64,000 bases of DNA from Candidatus Gastranaerophilales bacterium (GTDB taxonomy: Bacteria; Cyanobacteriota; Vampirovibrionia; Gastranaerophilales; Gastranaerophilaceae), in assembly GCA_900769355.1 (NCBI GenBank), contig CAAGGG010000068.1, forward strand, positions 20,027-84,026, in the 5' to 3' direction. The translations under genes were made by a program, and so were the position numbers. Shown here piece after piece: positions 57,120 through 64,000 of the stretch. The notes beneath the pieces are model-generated. The model did not search any database and was not told the origin of the DNA. It was given only the letters and a program-made list of their open reading frames with translations. The number at the start of each line of letters is the position of its first letter. The first letter of the stretch is position 1.

Positions 57120-58175
57120 CTATTCGTATGATTTTCTGATAACCTCTTCAAGTTTTGAGAGTAAATCTTTTTCAGGTACTTTTGCAATAATTTCCCCTTT
57201 TTTGAAAACTATTCCTTCGTTTACGCCACCGGCAATTCCAAAATCTGCGTGTCTAGCTTCTCCCGGACCGTTTACGGCGCAACCCATTGTTGCAATAGTA
57301 ATTGGTTTGTCAAAATCTTTAAATCTCTCTTCCACTTTTTTTGCAAGTCCGATTAAATCTATTTGAGTTCTTCCGCAAGTTGGGCAAGAAACAAAGTTTA
57401 CACCACGTTCTCTAAGTCCCAAACTTTTTAATATATCAAAACCCGCTGAAACCTCTTCGACCGGATTTTCGGTCAATGAAACTCTGATTGTATCGCCAAT
57501 TCCCTCAGCTAGAAGAGTGCCCAGACCAACAGATGATTTGATTAACCCCCCACGGAGAGTTCCAGCCTCAGTTACTCCCAAATGTAGCGGGTACGGAACT
57601 TTTTCAGCAATTGATCTGTATGCTTCAATCGTTGTCAAAACATCAGATGATTTAAGTGAAACTTTTATTAAATCAAAATTCAAATCTTCAAGAATTTTTA
57701 TGTGTCCGAGTGCGCTCAAAACCATTTTTTCAGATAGAGGAATATCCTTGTCCAGCAAATCTTTTTCAAGCGAACCAGCGTTTACCCCAATTCTGATTGG
57801 AATTTGTTGCTGTTTTGCAAGTGTAACGACTTTTTCTACATTTTCACGTTTGCCGATATTCCCAGGGTTTAAGCGCAAAGCGTTTATTCCGTTATTGATA
57901 CATTTGATAGCCAATTTGTAATCAAAGTGGATATCTGCAATCAAAGGAACAGGTGATTTTTTTACAATATCTTTTATAGCGTCAGCTGCTTCTTGATTTA
58001 AAACCGCAAGGCGAACGAGTTCACACCCTTTGGCAGCAAGTTCGTGTATTTGATTTAAAGTTGTTTCTACATCTCTCGTGTCAGTGTTACACATTGATTG
58101 AACACTGATTGGCGCATCTCCGCCAATTTTTACATTTCCTATTGAAATTTGTTTTGATTTTCTTCTTTTTATCAT
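57120..58175 (-). CDS. ispG: (E)-4-hydroxy-3-methylbut-2-enyl-diphosphate synthase
   Basis: The [4Fe-4S] enzyme of the MEP isoprenoid pathway (ME-cPP to HMBPP). The 351 residues carry the conserved C264, C267 and C299 (FVSCPTCGRTQ, ATMGCAVNGPGE) with E306, and the N-terminal barrel with SVQSMCNTDTRDVETT. This is the two-domain bacterial form without the plant insertion. It is divergent from the phosphoesterase at 58208 with 32 bp between starts, so promoters overlap. It supplies precursors to the prenyl synthase at 16353. Confidence 0.96.
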   Translation of the reverse strand: MIKRRKSKQISIGNVKIGGDAPISVQSMCNTDTRDVETTLNQIHELAAKGCELVRLAVLNQEAADAIKDIVKKSPVPLIADIHFDYKLAIKCINNGINALRLNPGNIGKRENVEKVVTLAKQQQIPIRIGVNAGSLEKDLLDKDIPLSEKMVLSALGHIKILEDLNFDLIKVSLKSSDVLTTIEAYRSIAEKVPYPLHLGVTEAGTLRGGLIKSSVGLGTLLAEGIGDTIRVSLTENPVEEVSAGFDILKSLGLRERGVNFVSCPTCGRTQIDLIGLAKKVEERFKDFDKPITIATMGCAVNGPGEARHADFGIAGGVNEGIVFKKGEIIAKVPEKDLLSKLEEVIRKSYE

Positions 58176-58207
58176 ATTATAATAATATCACAAAAAGGAG
58201 AGTTGAC

Positions 58208-58942
58208 ATGAAAATTGCAGTTTTGTCGGATATACATGGGAATATGCAGGCGTTAGAAAGGGTTTTAGAGGATATAAAAGCTAATGATTGTGATAAGGTT
58301 TTTTGTCTAGGAGATTTGGCAATGGCCGGACCTGAGCCTCAAAAAGTTATTGATTTTGTAAAAAAACAACCTGATTGGACTGTAATTCAAGGCAATACAG
58401 ATAAAATGATTGCGGATTTTACGCCAGAAATTCTTGAAAATACTGAAAAAGCTTTCCCTGTAATGGGGCATGCGCTTGCGGACGATGTTTTGTTCTTGAG
58501 TGATGATGCAAAAAGTTTTTTAAAAAGCCTTCCGGTACAAAAAGAATTAAATGTTGATGGGGTAAAAGTTCTACTTGTTCATGGCTCGCCAAGACGTAAT
58601 AACGAAGATATTTTGCCGGACATGCCATTGGAAAAAGTAGAAGAAATAATTGAAAGCACTGACGCTGATTTGATTTTTTGTGGGCATACGCATATTCCGG
58701 CAGGCTACCAGACAACTAAAAAGCAGACAGTTGTTAACGTTGGCAGCGTCGGACGTCCGATGACTTCTGATGCAAAATCTTGTTATTGTATTGCAGAATT
58801 CAATAATAGTGAATTTACAATTGAACACAGGTTGATTGATTACGACAGAGAAAAAGCCGCAGAAATTATGCAAAGCAGAGCCTTTGACGGCGCAGAAAAA
58901 CTTGCACAAATGATTTTACACCCGACATCAAGACATATATAG
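58208..58942 (+). CDS. Metallophosphoesterase (YfcE/calcineurin-like)
   Basis: A 244-residue cytosolic phosphoesterase with the five motifs: SDIHGN (7-12), GDLAMAGPEP (about 37), GNTD (about 61), LVHGSP (about 124) and GHTHIP (about 160). Dimetal calcineurin-like family, with likely phosphodiester or phosphatase activity; YfcE-like members vary in substrate. GGAGAG is 5-10 nt before ATG 58208; an upstream in-frame extension to 58109 lies inside ispG and is not preferred. It converges with the gene at 58955 after 12 bp. Confidence 0.9.
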   Translation: MKIAVLSDIHGNMQALERVLEDIKANDCDKVFCLGDLAMAGPEPQKVIDFVKKQPDWTVIQGNTDKMIADFTPEILENTEKAFPVMGHALADDVLFLSDDAKSFLKSLPVQKELNVDGVKVLLVHGSPRRNNEDILPDMPLEKVEEIIESTDADLIFCGHTHIPAGYQTTKKQTVVNVGSVGRPMTSDAKSCYCIAEFNNSEFTIEHRLIDYDREKAAEIMQSRAFDGAEKLAQMILHPTSRHI

Positions 58943-58954
58943 TTCAAATTTAGC

Positions 58955-59425
58955 CTATTTAAGACTCATGTTAAATTCTTTTGATGCCATATCTATTAAT
59001 TTTGGAAGAATAGTTTCATAAATAGCCAAGTCTTTGGTTTGTTTAAGCTTAGTTCCGTTTTCGTAAACTTCTCCTGATTTGTTTACAGAAAACATTAAAT
59101 ACTTCCCTAAATTATTCTTTGAATATGATGAATATTGGATAAACAAAGAACGTTCTTCGGGAGATTGTGGAGCTGCTACTGACGCTATACGAACTTTTTC
59201 TACTGGGGTGTCAATTTTATATAGTTTGTTCAATTTTAGTCCTTTGGCAAATTTTTGAACTAATTCGGTACTTTCGTTAGAAAGTTTTGCAATGTTTCCG
59301 GAAAAAGAAACGCTGTCTGTCATATAGTTTGAATTTACATTGTTTGTATTATTTGTGTTTGAAATTCTAAGTTTTGTGGAATTTAATAGATTTGTAAAAT
59401 TGTTGTTTTTAATTGCTGTAATCAT
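58955..59425 (-). CDS. Hypothetical protein with N-terminal SVSFSGN motif
   Basis: A 156-residue protein (MITAIKNNNFTNLLNSTKLR) whose first 50 residues are Asn/Ser/Thr rich and lead to SDVSFSGN-type and KLSNESTELVQKFAKGLKLN segments, then a beta-rich domain (LYKIDTPVEKVRIASVAAPQ, FIQYSSYSKNNLGKYLMFSV). ATG 59425 follows AAAGGTG with 8-nt spacing. A longer in-frame GTG at 59434 overlaps that site. Shares the short SFxG N-terminal motif with the proteins at 28343 and 28720. Function unknown. Confidence 0.6.
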   Translation of the reverse strand: MITAIKNNNFTNLLNSTKLRISNTNNTNNVNSNYMTDSVSFSGNIAKLSNESTELVQKFAKGLKLNKLYKIDTPVEKVRIASVAAPQSPEERSLFIQYSSYSKNNLGKYLMFSVNKSGEVYENGTKLKQTKDLAIYETILPKLIDMASKEFNMSLK

Positions 59426-59512
59426 TTTTTTCACCTTTCGCTGTTATCATAAAGCGTGTAAAAAATTTTTTTGCTATTATAATTCAAAAAAATTTACAGT
59501 ACAAGCAAAATT

Positions 59513-59540
59513 TTGATAAAATTTTTATTTGTGTTAATAT
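59513..59540 (+). promoter_or_regulatory. Promoter for the kinase gene at 59560
   Basis: TTGATA (59513-59518), 16 bp, TAATAT (59535-59540), 20 nt before the start codon. Confidence 0.6.
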
Positions 59541-59559
59541 ACACGTGAGGATTATTTTT

Positions 59560-60564
59560 ATGTATATAAACAAAGAACAATTGATTTCTCATATAAAGAA
59601 ATTGAGTGAACCAAAAGTTTTGGTAATTGGTGATTTAGCAATAGATGAAATGATTTATGGAGATGCGGAGAGGATTTCTAGAGAAGCTCCTGTTCTAATT
59701 TTGCTTCATTCAAATACAAAATTAATTTTGGGTGCCGCATCAAACGCAGCTCATAACGTTTCAACGCTTAATGGTGGAAAGGTTAGCGTAATCGGGGTTT
59801 GTGGAGATGATTTTCAGGCAACTCAACTTCGTGAAACATTTGAAGATGCAAACGTTAATTGCGGACTTTTGGTCGTTGACCCTTCACGAAAAACAACGAC
59901 TAAAACAAGAATTTCTGGTTCAATTACAACTTCTATAACTCAGCAGATTGTTAGAATTGACAGACAAACTAACGAACTTTTGAGTCCTGAAATAGAAGAA
60001 GAAGTTTTGAAACAAATTGAAAGAGCTATTCCTGAGCATGATGCGATAATTCTTTCAAATTACCATATCGGAACTTTGACTCCTAAAATTATTCAAGAGA
60101 CAATTCGACTTGCAAATCAATACAACAAGGTTGTTGTGGTTGATGCTCAGAGAAATTTAGAGGTTTATAAAAATATTACGTCAATGACGCCAAACCTTCC
60201 CGATACTCAAAAATCAGTCGGATTTTCTATTGAAAATGAAGAAGATTTGAAGCGTGCCGGCGATAAATTGCTTGCTGAAACGAATGCAAAATCCGTTCTT
60301 ATAACTTGTGGGGCTGATGGAATGTTTGTTGCAAGAGCTCATGGAAATTATACAAAAATACCTGTATTCAACAAGTCAGAAGTTTTTGATGTTACAGGTG
60401 CAGGAGATACTGTTACTGCTGTTTATACGCTTGCGTTGGCATGTGGTGCAGATCCTTCTTATGCTGCGATTATCGGAAACATTGCTGCAAGTATCGTTGT
60501 TAGACAGTTTGGCTGTGCAACAACAACAATAGATGAGATTTTAAGTGCTGTTGACAAATTATAG
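59560..60564 (+). CDS. PfkB-family sugar kinase, RfaE1/HldE kinase-domain-like
   Basis: A 334-residue ribokinase-fold enzyme related to D-glycero-beta-D-manno-heptose-7-phosphate kinase: VLVIGDLAIDEMIYGDAERIS near 20-40, GAASNAAHN near 58-66 (usual GGAANVA), RTKTRISG-like KTTTKTRISG, and the anion hole FDVTGAGDTVTA (277-287) with D283 as catalytic base. The domain is complete, but the HldE adenylyltransferase half is missing. The family makes ADP-heptose for LPS core, consistent with the TpsB and Skp evidence for an outer membrane. It heads a unit with DUF4330, an O-antigen-ligase-like gene and YibE/F. ATG 59560 has AGGA 9 nt upstream. Confidence 0.85.
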   Translation: MYINKEQLISHIKKLSEPKVLVIGDLAIDEMIYGDAERISREAPVLILLHSNTKLILGAASNAAHNVSTLNGGKVSVIGVCGDDFQATQLRETFEDANVNCGLLVVDPSRKTTTKTRISGSITTSITQQIVRIDRQTNELLSPEIEEEVLKQIERAIPEHDAIILSNYHIGTLTPKIIQETIRLANQYNKVVVVDAQRNLEVYKNITSMTPNLPDTQKSVGFSIENEEDLKRAGDKLLAETNAKSVLITCGADGMFVARAHGNYTKIPVFNKSEVFDVTGAGDTVTAVYTLALACGADPSYAAIIGNIAASIVVRQFGCATTTIDEILSAVDKL

Positions 60565-60604
60565 CCAACAGTAATTAATAAAAATATATGGAGAGAACTT
60601 TAAC

Positions 60605-61171
60605 ATGGAAAAATTAACAGAAATATTAAAAAGGTTTAGACCTGTGGATTTGATTATAATTGCAGGTGTAATTGTGGCGTTACTTGTCGGATTTTTTACT
60701 TACAAAAATTTTAGGCAAACAGCAGCTAAGCAAATTGAGGCAACTTCTCAAATTTCATTCCAAGTTTTTGTTAGAGGTGTAACTCTAACTGGTAACGAAA
60801 TTCCAATGAGAGCAAATGACAAAACATTTATTAGTATCAGAAATGTTCCTTATACAGACTTGGATATAGTTGATGTAAAAGCTGACAGAAAGAAAATTGT
60901 TTTACCGATTTTGAACAGCAAAAAAGTAATGGTTGTTGAAGATGTTTCACAAGCAAATATGTACGACATCACAGTTACTTTAAAAGATACTGCTAAAATT
61001 ACAAAAGATGGTGCTGTCGTTGGCGGTAACAAGATTAAAATTGGCTTGCCTATTACTCTTGAAGGTAAAGATTACAAATTCAACGGTACCGTTTCAGACT
61101 TAAAAGTTATGCCTGAAACTAATGATGATAAATTTCATAATTCAATAAACGAAAACAACGATGTTCAATAA
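60605..61171 (+). CDS. DUF4330-domain membrane protein
   Basis: A 188-residue protein with one N-terminal helix (VDLIIIAGVIVALLVGFFTY) and a DUF4330-like extracytoplasmic domain (VFVRGVTLTGNEIPMRANDK, MYDITVTLKDTAKITKDGAV, VGGNKIKIGLPITLEG). The family occurs in cyanobacteria and Firmicutes and has no known function; its place before an O-antigen-ligase-like gene suggests envelope polysaccharide work. GGAGAG lies 9 nt before ATG. It overlaps the next gene by 11 bp. Confidence 0.85.
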   Translation: MEKLTEILKRFRPVDLIIIAGVIVALLVGFFTYKNFRQTAAKQIEATSQISFQVFVRGVTLTGNEIPMRANDKTFISIRNVPYTDLDIVDVKADRKKIVLPILNSKKVMVVEDVSQANMYDITVTLKDTAKITKDGAVVGGNKIKIGLPITLEGKDYKFNGTVSDLKVMPETNDDKFHNSINENNDVQ

Positions 61172-62483
61172 AATATTAAAATTTTCTCAACAAAAAACAG
61201 AATATTTGTATAAAAACAGCTTATTTTTACAACACATAGACAAATTGATTTTTGCCTCAATAATACTTGTATTTTTGGCATCTACCGTAATGTCTTCAGA
61301 CGTAATCGGATTTATCGCCTTAATAACAGTGTTTTTAACAGTTGTAAAAATATTAACAAAGCCTGATGAAACTTTGTCGTGCAGAGGATATGAACTGTGG
61401 CTTTTGGCTTATTTTATGATTGTTGTAATAAGTCTTGCAGGCTCAACTTTGTTTCATTTGAGCTTGAAAGGTTTTTTTAAAACTTTTACTTATATGGCTT
61501 TTTATTTTTCACTTATGCAATATTTGAAAAATAACAAAAGTAAAATCCCGTATTTGCTTGGTGCAATTGGATTATGTGTAAGTTTTGAGGCAGTTGTCGG
61601 ATTTTTACAAAACTTTTCTCATGTTGAGGAAATCTCAGGTTGGCAAGATGTTTCAGGCTTAAATCCGGAAGAGGTTATGACAAGGGTTTACGGAACTTTA
61701 AAACCTTTCAATCCAAATCTTTTAGGCGGATATTTTGTTGCTGGAATTCCAGCTTTGTATGGACTTTCTGCATACTTTTTGGCAGATAGAAAATATAAAC
61801 TATCAATTGTAGGTGTTGTTTTAGCCTTGTTGTCAACTTTGACATTGTTTTTGACTGGGTGCAGAGGCTCTTACATCGGTATGATGGTGATTTTCTGCTC
61901 GATGTTTGCAGTTAGTGCAAAATATTTATGGAGAAATTACAAAACAATCTATTTGTCAGTTGTTGGGGGCGTGGTTGCATTTGCAACAAGTGCAATATTG
62001 TTGGTTTCGTCTTTGCGGGCAAGAGTTTTGTCTATATTTGCAATGAGGCAAGATTCATCAAATTCGTTCAGATTTAACGTTTACCACTCATCTGTTGAAA
62101 TGTTTAAAGACAATTGGCTTTTAGGAATTGGAGTTGGAAACCAAAATTTCAGAGAAATTTATGGATTGTACATGAAGACAGGTTTTGATGCATTGAGTGC
62201 ATACAATATTTTCTTGGAAATCGCTGTTGAAAGTGGTATCTTTGCACTGATTGCATTTGTCGGATTTTTGATAACTTTAGTGAAAAATTCTGTTCAATTT
62301 ATCTTGAAATCAGAAAATACGAAGGCTGTTATTCTCGTTGCAACGGCGGCAATTTCGATTTGTGCTGTATGTATTCATGGTTTTGTCGATACAGTATTTT
62401 TCAGACCGCAAATTCAGTTTGTGTTCTGGACTATGGTTGCGATTGCAGGAACTTTGACATCAGTTGAAGATTGCAAAAATTAA
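61161..62483 (+). CDS. O-antigen ligase/Wzy-like polytopic membrane protein
   Basis: A 440-residue inner-membrane protein with 10-12 helices and the O-antigen ligase (WaaL/Wzy) domain pattern: MTRVYGTLKPFNPNLLGGYF near 171-190 and LTGCRGSYIGMMVI (usual SRGA/GW type) near 232, and a periplasmic loop MRQDSSNSFRFNVYHSSVEM near 293. The YGTLxxFNPNLLGGY motif is like cyanobacterial IctB, formerly called a bicarbonate transporter but a homologue of O-antigen ligases. It probably ligates or polymerises an envelope glycan. ATG 61161 overlaps the DUF4330 gene by 11 bp. Confidence 0.87.
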   Translation: MFNKILKFSQQKTEYLYKNSLFLQHIDKLIFASIILVFLASTVMSSDVIGFIALITVFLTVVKILTKPDETLSCRGYELWLLAYFMIVVISLAGSTLFHLSLKGFFKTFTYMAFYFSLMQYLKNNKSKIPYLLGAIGLCVSFEAVVGFLQNFSHVEEISGWQDVSGLNPEEVMTRVYGTLKPFNPNLLGGYFVAGIPALYGLSAYFLADRKYKLSIVGVVLALLSTLTLFLTGCRGSYIGMMVIFCSMFAVSAKYLWRNYKTIYLSVVGGVVAFATSAILLVSSLRARVLSIFAMRQDSSNSFRFNVYHSSVEMFKDNWLLGIGVGNQNFREIYGLYMKTGFDALSAYNIFLEIAVESGIFALIAFVGFLITLVKNSVQFILKSENTKAVILVATAAISICAVCIHGFVDTVFFRPQIQFVFWTMVAIAGTLTSVEDCKN

Positions 62484-62544
62484 CTCTCATTTCTATTCAA
62501 TCTCGTTAAAATTTGTGCTAGACTGATTTGTGGGAGATATGAGC

Positions 62545-63690
62545 ATGAAAAATTTTTTAATAATTTTATTTTTGTTAATTGGTTTTGTAGTTCCGACATT
62601 TGCTGATGATAGTGGAAAACCTGTTTTGCCGTCAGAAACCGGATTGGTTGAGAAAATTCAATATGAAGATGCAAAGGTGCTTAATCAAGGAGAGGAAACC
62701 ACAAAACAAGTTGTGACCGTGAAGGTTTTGACTGGAAAATTTAAGGGTGCTGAACGAATTATTGATAATATGCTCACAGGAAACCCTGCTTATGACATAA
62801 ATTTGACAAAAGGTGACAAAGTTGTTTTACATTTAGAGCCACTTGACGAAACCGTTTCGACTCCTGATGATGTGGATATTTTTATTGCAGATGTTCAAAG
62901 AGATAACCAGATTTATATTTTTACGGCAATATTTTTCACGTTGTTGTTGTTTATCGGAAAGAAAAAAGGTGTAACAAGTATTGTTTCAATAATTTCGACT
63001 ATGTGCTTAATCTTTTTTGTACTTATGCCGATGATTTTACACGGATTTTGCCCGATAGCATCTGCTGTTTTGGTCGGGATTTTGTCGACAATCGTGACGG
63101 TTTATCTTGTTGGTGGATTTAATTCAAAGAGTTCAGCTGCGATTATCGGAACATCAATAAGTTTGATTTTTGCCGGTGGATTTTCTATGCTTGCGATTTA
63201 CTTTGCACATTTGACAGGTTTTGCTGGGGAAGAAAATATGTTTTTGTATACCGCAAGACCGGATTTAAGTTTTACCGGAATCCTTGCCGCATCAATGATT
63301 ATTGCAGCACTTGGTGCGTTGATGGATACAGCTGTTTCAATTGCAAGTACGGTTAATGAAATTTATGAAACCGATAAGACACTGACTGTTAAACAACTTT
63401 TTAATTCCGGAATGAATGTTGGGCGTGACATTATTGGAACAATGTCAAATACGTTGATTTTGGTTTATTTAGGAAGTTCATTGCCGCTTGTTTTGTTGTC
63501 CAGCAATATTGACATGAACAAGTTTTTCAACTTAAACCAAGTTGCAACGGAAATTCTTTCTGCACTTATTGGAAGTATTGCAATCCTTTTCTGTGTGCCG
63601 ATTACGGCAATTGTCGCTGCGTATTTGATTAAAAAGAGTAGCGATAAAAAGGTGGATTTTTCAGAATTAGAGAAAAATGAAATTAGCTAA
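62545..63690 (+). CDS. YibE/F-family membrane protein
   Basis: A 381-residue protein with an apparent signal peptide (MKNFLIILFLLIGFVVPTFA), an extracytoplasmic domain at about 25-125, and 7-8 transmembrane helices with IVSIISTMCLIFFVLMPMI, FSMLAIYFAHLTGFAGEENM and the conserved ALGALMDTAVSIASTVNEI near 265, typical of YibE/F. ATG 62545 is selected because GGGAG is 8 nt upstream; other in-frame starts lie at 62530 and 62539. The family's function is unknown. It is the last gene of the cluster starting at 59560. Confidence 0.9.
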   Translation: MKNFLIILFLLIGFVVPTFADDSGKPVLPSETGLVEKIQYEDAKVLNQGEETTKQVVTVKVLTGKFKGAERIIDNMLTGNPAYDINLTKGDKVVLHLEPLDETVSTPDDVDIFIADVQRDNQIYIFTAIFFTLLLFIGKKKGVTSIVSIISTMCLIFFVLMPMILHGFCPIASAVLVGILSTIVTVYLVGGFNSKSSAAIIGTSISLIFAGGFSMLAIYFAHLTGFAGEENMFLYTARPDLSFTGILAASMIIAALGALMDTAVSIASTVNEIYETDKTLTVKQLFNSGMNVGRDIIGTMSNTLILVYLGSSLPLVLLSSNIDMNKFFNLNQVATEILSALIGSIAILFCVPITAIVAAYLIKKSSDKKVDFSELEKNEIS

Positions 63691-63737
63691 TAGAAATTAA
63701 AAAAATTAAAATTAAAATTAGAAACTATAATATTAGA

Positions 63738-64000
63738 TTACGGAGTCAAATCGCCACGATAGCGGAATGAACAATAACTTGTTAGCGAAACAGATAACAA
63801 AACAGCCATTGTTTGAGCGATAAAGTTATTTAATAGGCTGTTCAGTTTGCGAGTGTGGAGCCACATTCGCGTTAAACGTGACTCCGTGTTCCCAGAAAAG
63901 TCTTGCAGACCGCCTGAGTTTTCTGGAAACAGCTCCGCACTCCGCTCATGTGGCGCGAGTTTGGCTGTTTCAAGTTGAGCTTACAAGTTATTAGTGAATG
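63738..64000. repeat. Structured non-coding repeat running off the window end
   Basis: Several inverse pairs are visible: ACGGAGTCA (about 63739) with TGACTCCGT (63871 region); AACAGCC/GGCTGTT; GCGAGTGTGG/CCACATTCGC; GTTCCCAGAAAA (about 63889) with TTTTCTGGAAAC; and near the two edges AATAACTTGTTAGCG with an inverse relative CTTACAAGTTATT. GCTTACAAGTTATTAGT also occurs at about 21426. No coding frame is present. It could be an RNA gene or a non-autonomous mobile element, truncated here; the gap 63691-63737 before it is AT-rich and featureless. Confidence 0.5.

Noticed and set aside
63691..64000. Group II intron or retron at the window end
   Set aside because: No reverse transcriptase is seen and no domain V hairpin could be identified; the window ends too early to decide.

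Overview
The window is an AT-rich (roughly one third G+C) chromosomal segment from a diderm bacterium, most probably a gut Melainabacterium (Vampirovibrionia, order Gastranaerophilales). The evidence is: scattered prepilin genes starting FTLAEVLITLGIIGVVAA; an outer-membrane two-partner-secretion translocator, a Skp/OmpH chaperone and an HldE-like sugar kinase, which imply an outer membrane; a tRNA-Glu ending GGGGGTA as in cyanobacteria and plastids; an IctB/O-antigen-ligase-like protein; and many short hypothetical proteins with no recognisable family. This placement is inferred from gene content only. No rRNA, CRISPR array, prophage or intact insertion sequence was seen.

Layout. 1-2142: glycolysis (end of pyruvate kinase, glucose-6-phosphate isomerase). 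2143-7143: a prepilin with a repeat-built leader, then an SLC45-like transporter, a B12-binding radical SAM protein and a second prepilin on one strand. 7238-13129: hypothetical proteins, dense intergenic repeats, a DUF559 nuclease between two copies of a MITE-like element, and a third prepilin. 13444-20684: 4-alpha-glucanotransferase, a TPR/NHL protein, prenyl diphosphate synthase, RsgA, an orphan sugar-ABC ATPase and a PAS/histidine-kinase-like protein that lacks its phospho-acceptor histidine. 20917-28277: DAHP synthase, two TPR proteins, VKOR-DsbA, QueH, a GspE-N-like protein and asparaginase. 28343-35330: lineage-specific small proteins, candidate ncRNAs, a BaiN-type flavoprotein, FolK, a ferritin-like protein, an HExxH protein and tRNA-Glu. 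35527-43701: ClpC, a fourth prepilin broken at a C10 tract, RibF, AspRS, and an SPFH/NfeD pair. 43826-51555: a large Cys-rich prepilin, RbfA-TruB-DUF2993-GerMN, a HicB-like protein, a sixth prepilin, a probable 6S RNA and endonuclease III. 51640-63690: Skp, TpsB, BioD-BioA, IspG, a phosphoesterase, an HldE-like kinase, DUF4330, an O-antigen-ligase-like protein and YibE/F. 63691-64000 is a structured non-coding repeat that runs out of the window.

The most unusual signal concerns the six prepilin genes. Three have ordinary short leaders (6535, 12494 and 43826). The other three (2719, 38108 and 49351) have long leaders made of intergenic repeat DNA, and exactly these three carry an upstream G10/C10 tract inside the same motif TC-G10-CAA. 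In the 38108 gene the tract lies between a strong ribosome-binding site plus ATG and the prepilin, and ten bases put the gene out of frame while eleven (or eight) restore it. This is how a phase-variable contingency locus looks, although a homopolymer length error must be excluded. The genes at 2719 and 49351 share a 75-bp promoter/RBS/start block, and a 25-bp palindrome inside both leaders is translated in two different reading frames, so the leaders were assembled from mobile or recombining DNA. Intergenic palindromes also enter the N-terminus of bioA, and a 39-bp perfect inverted repeat (8154-8412) encloses another repeat family.
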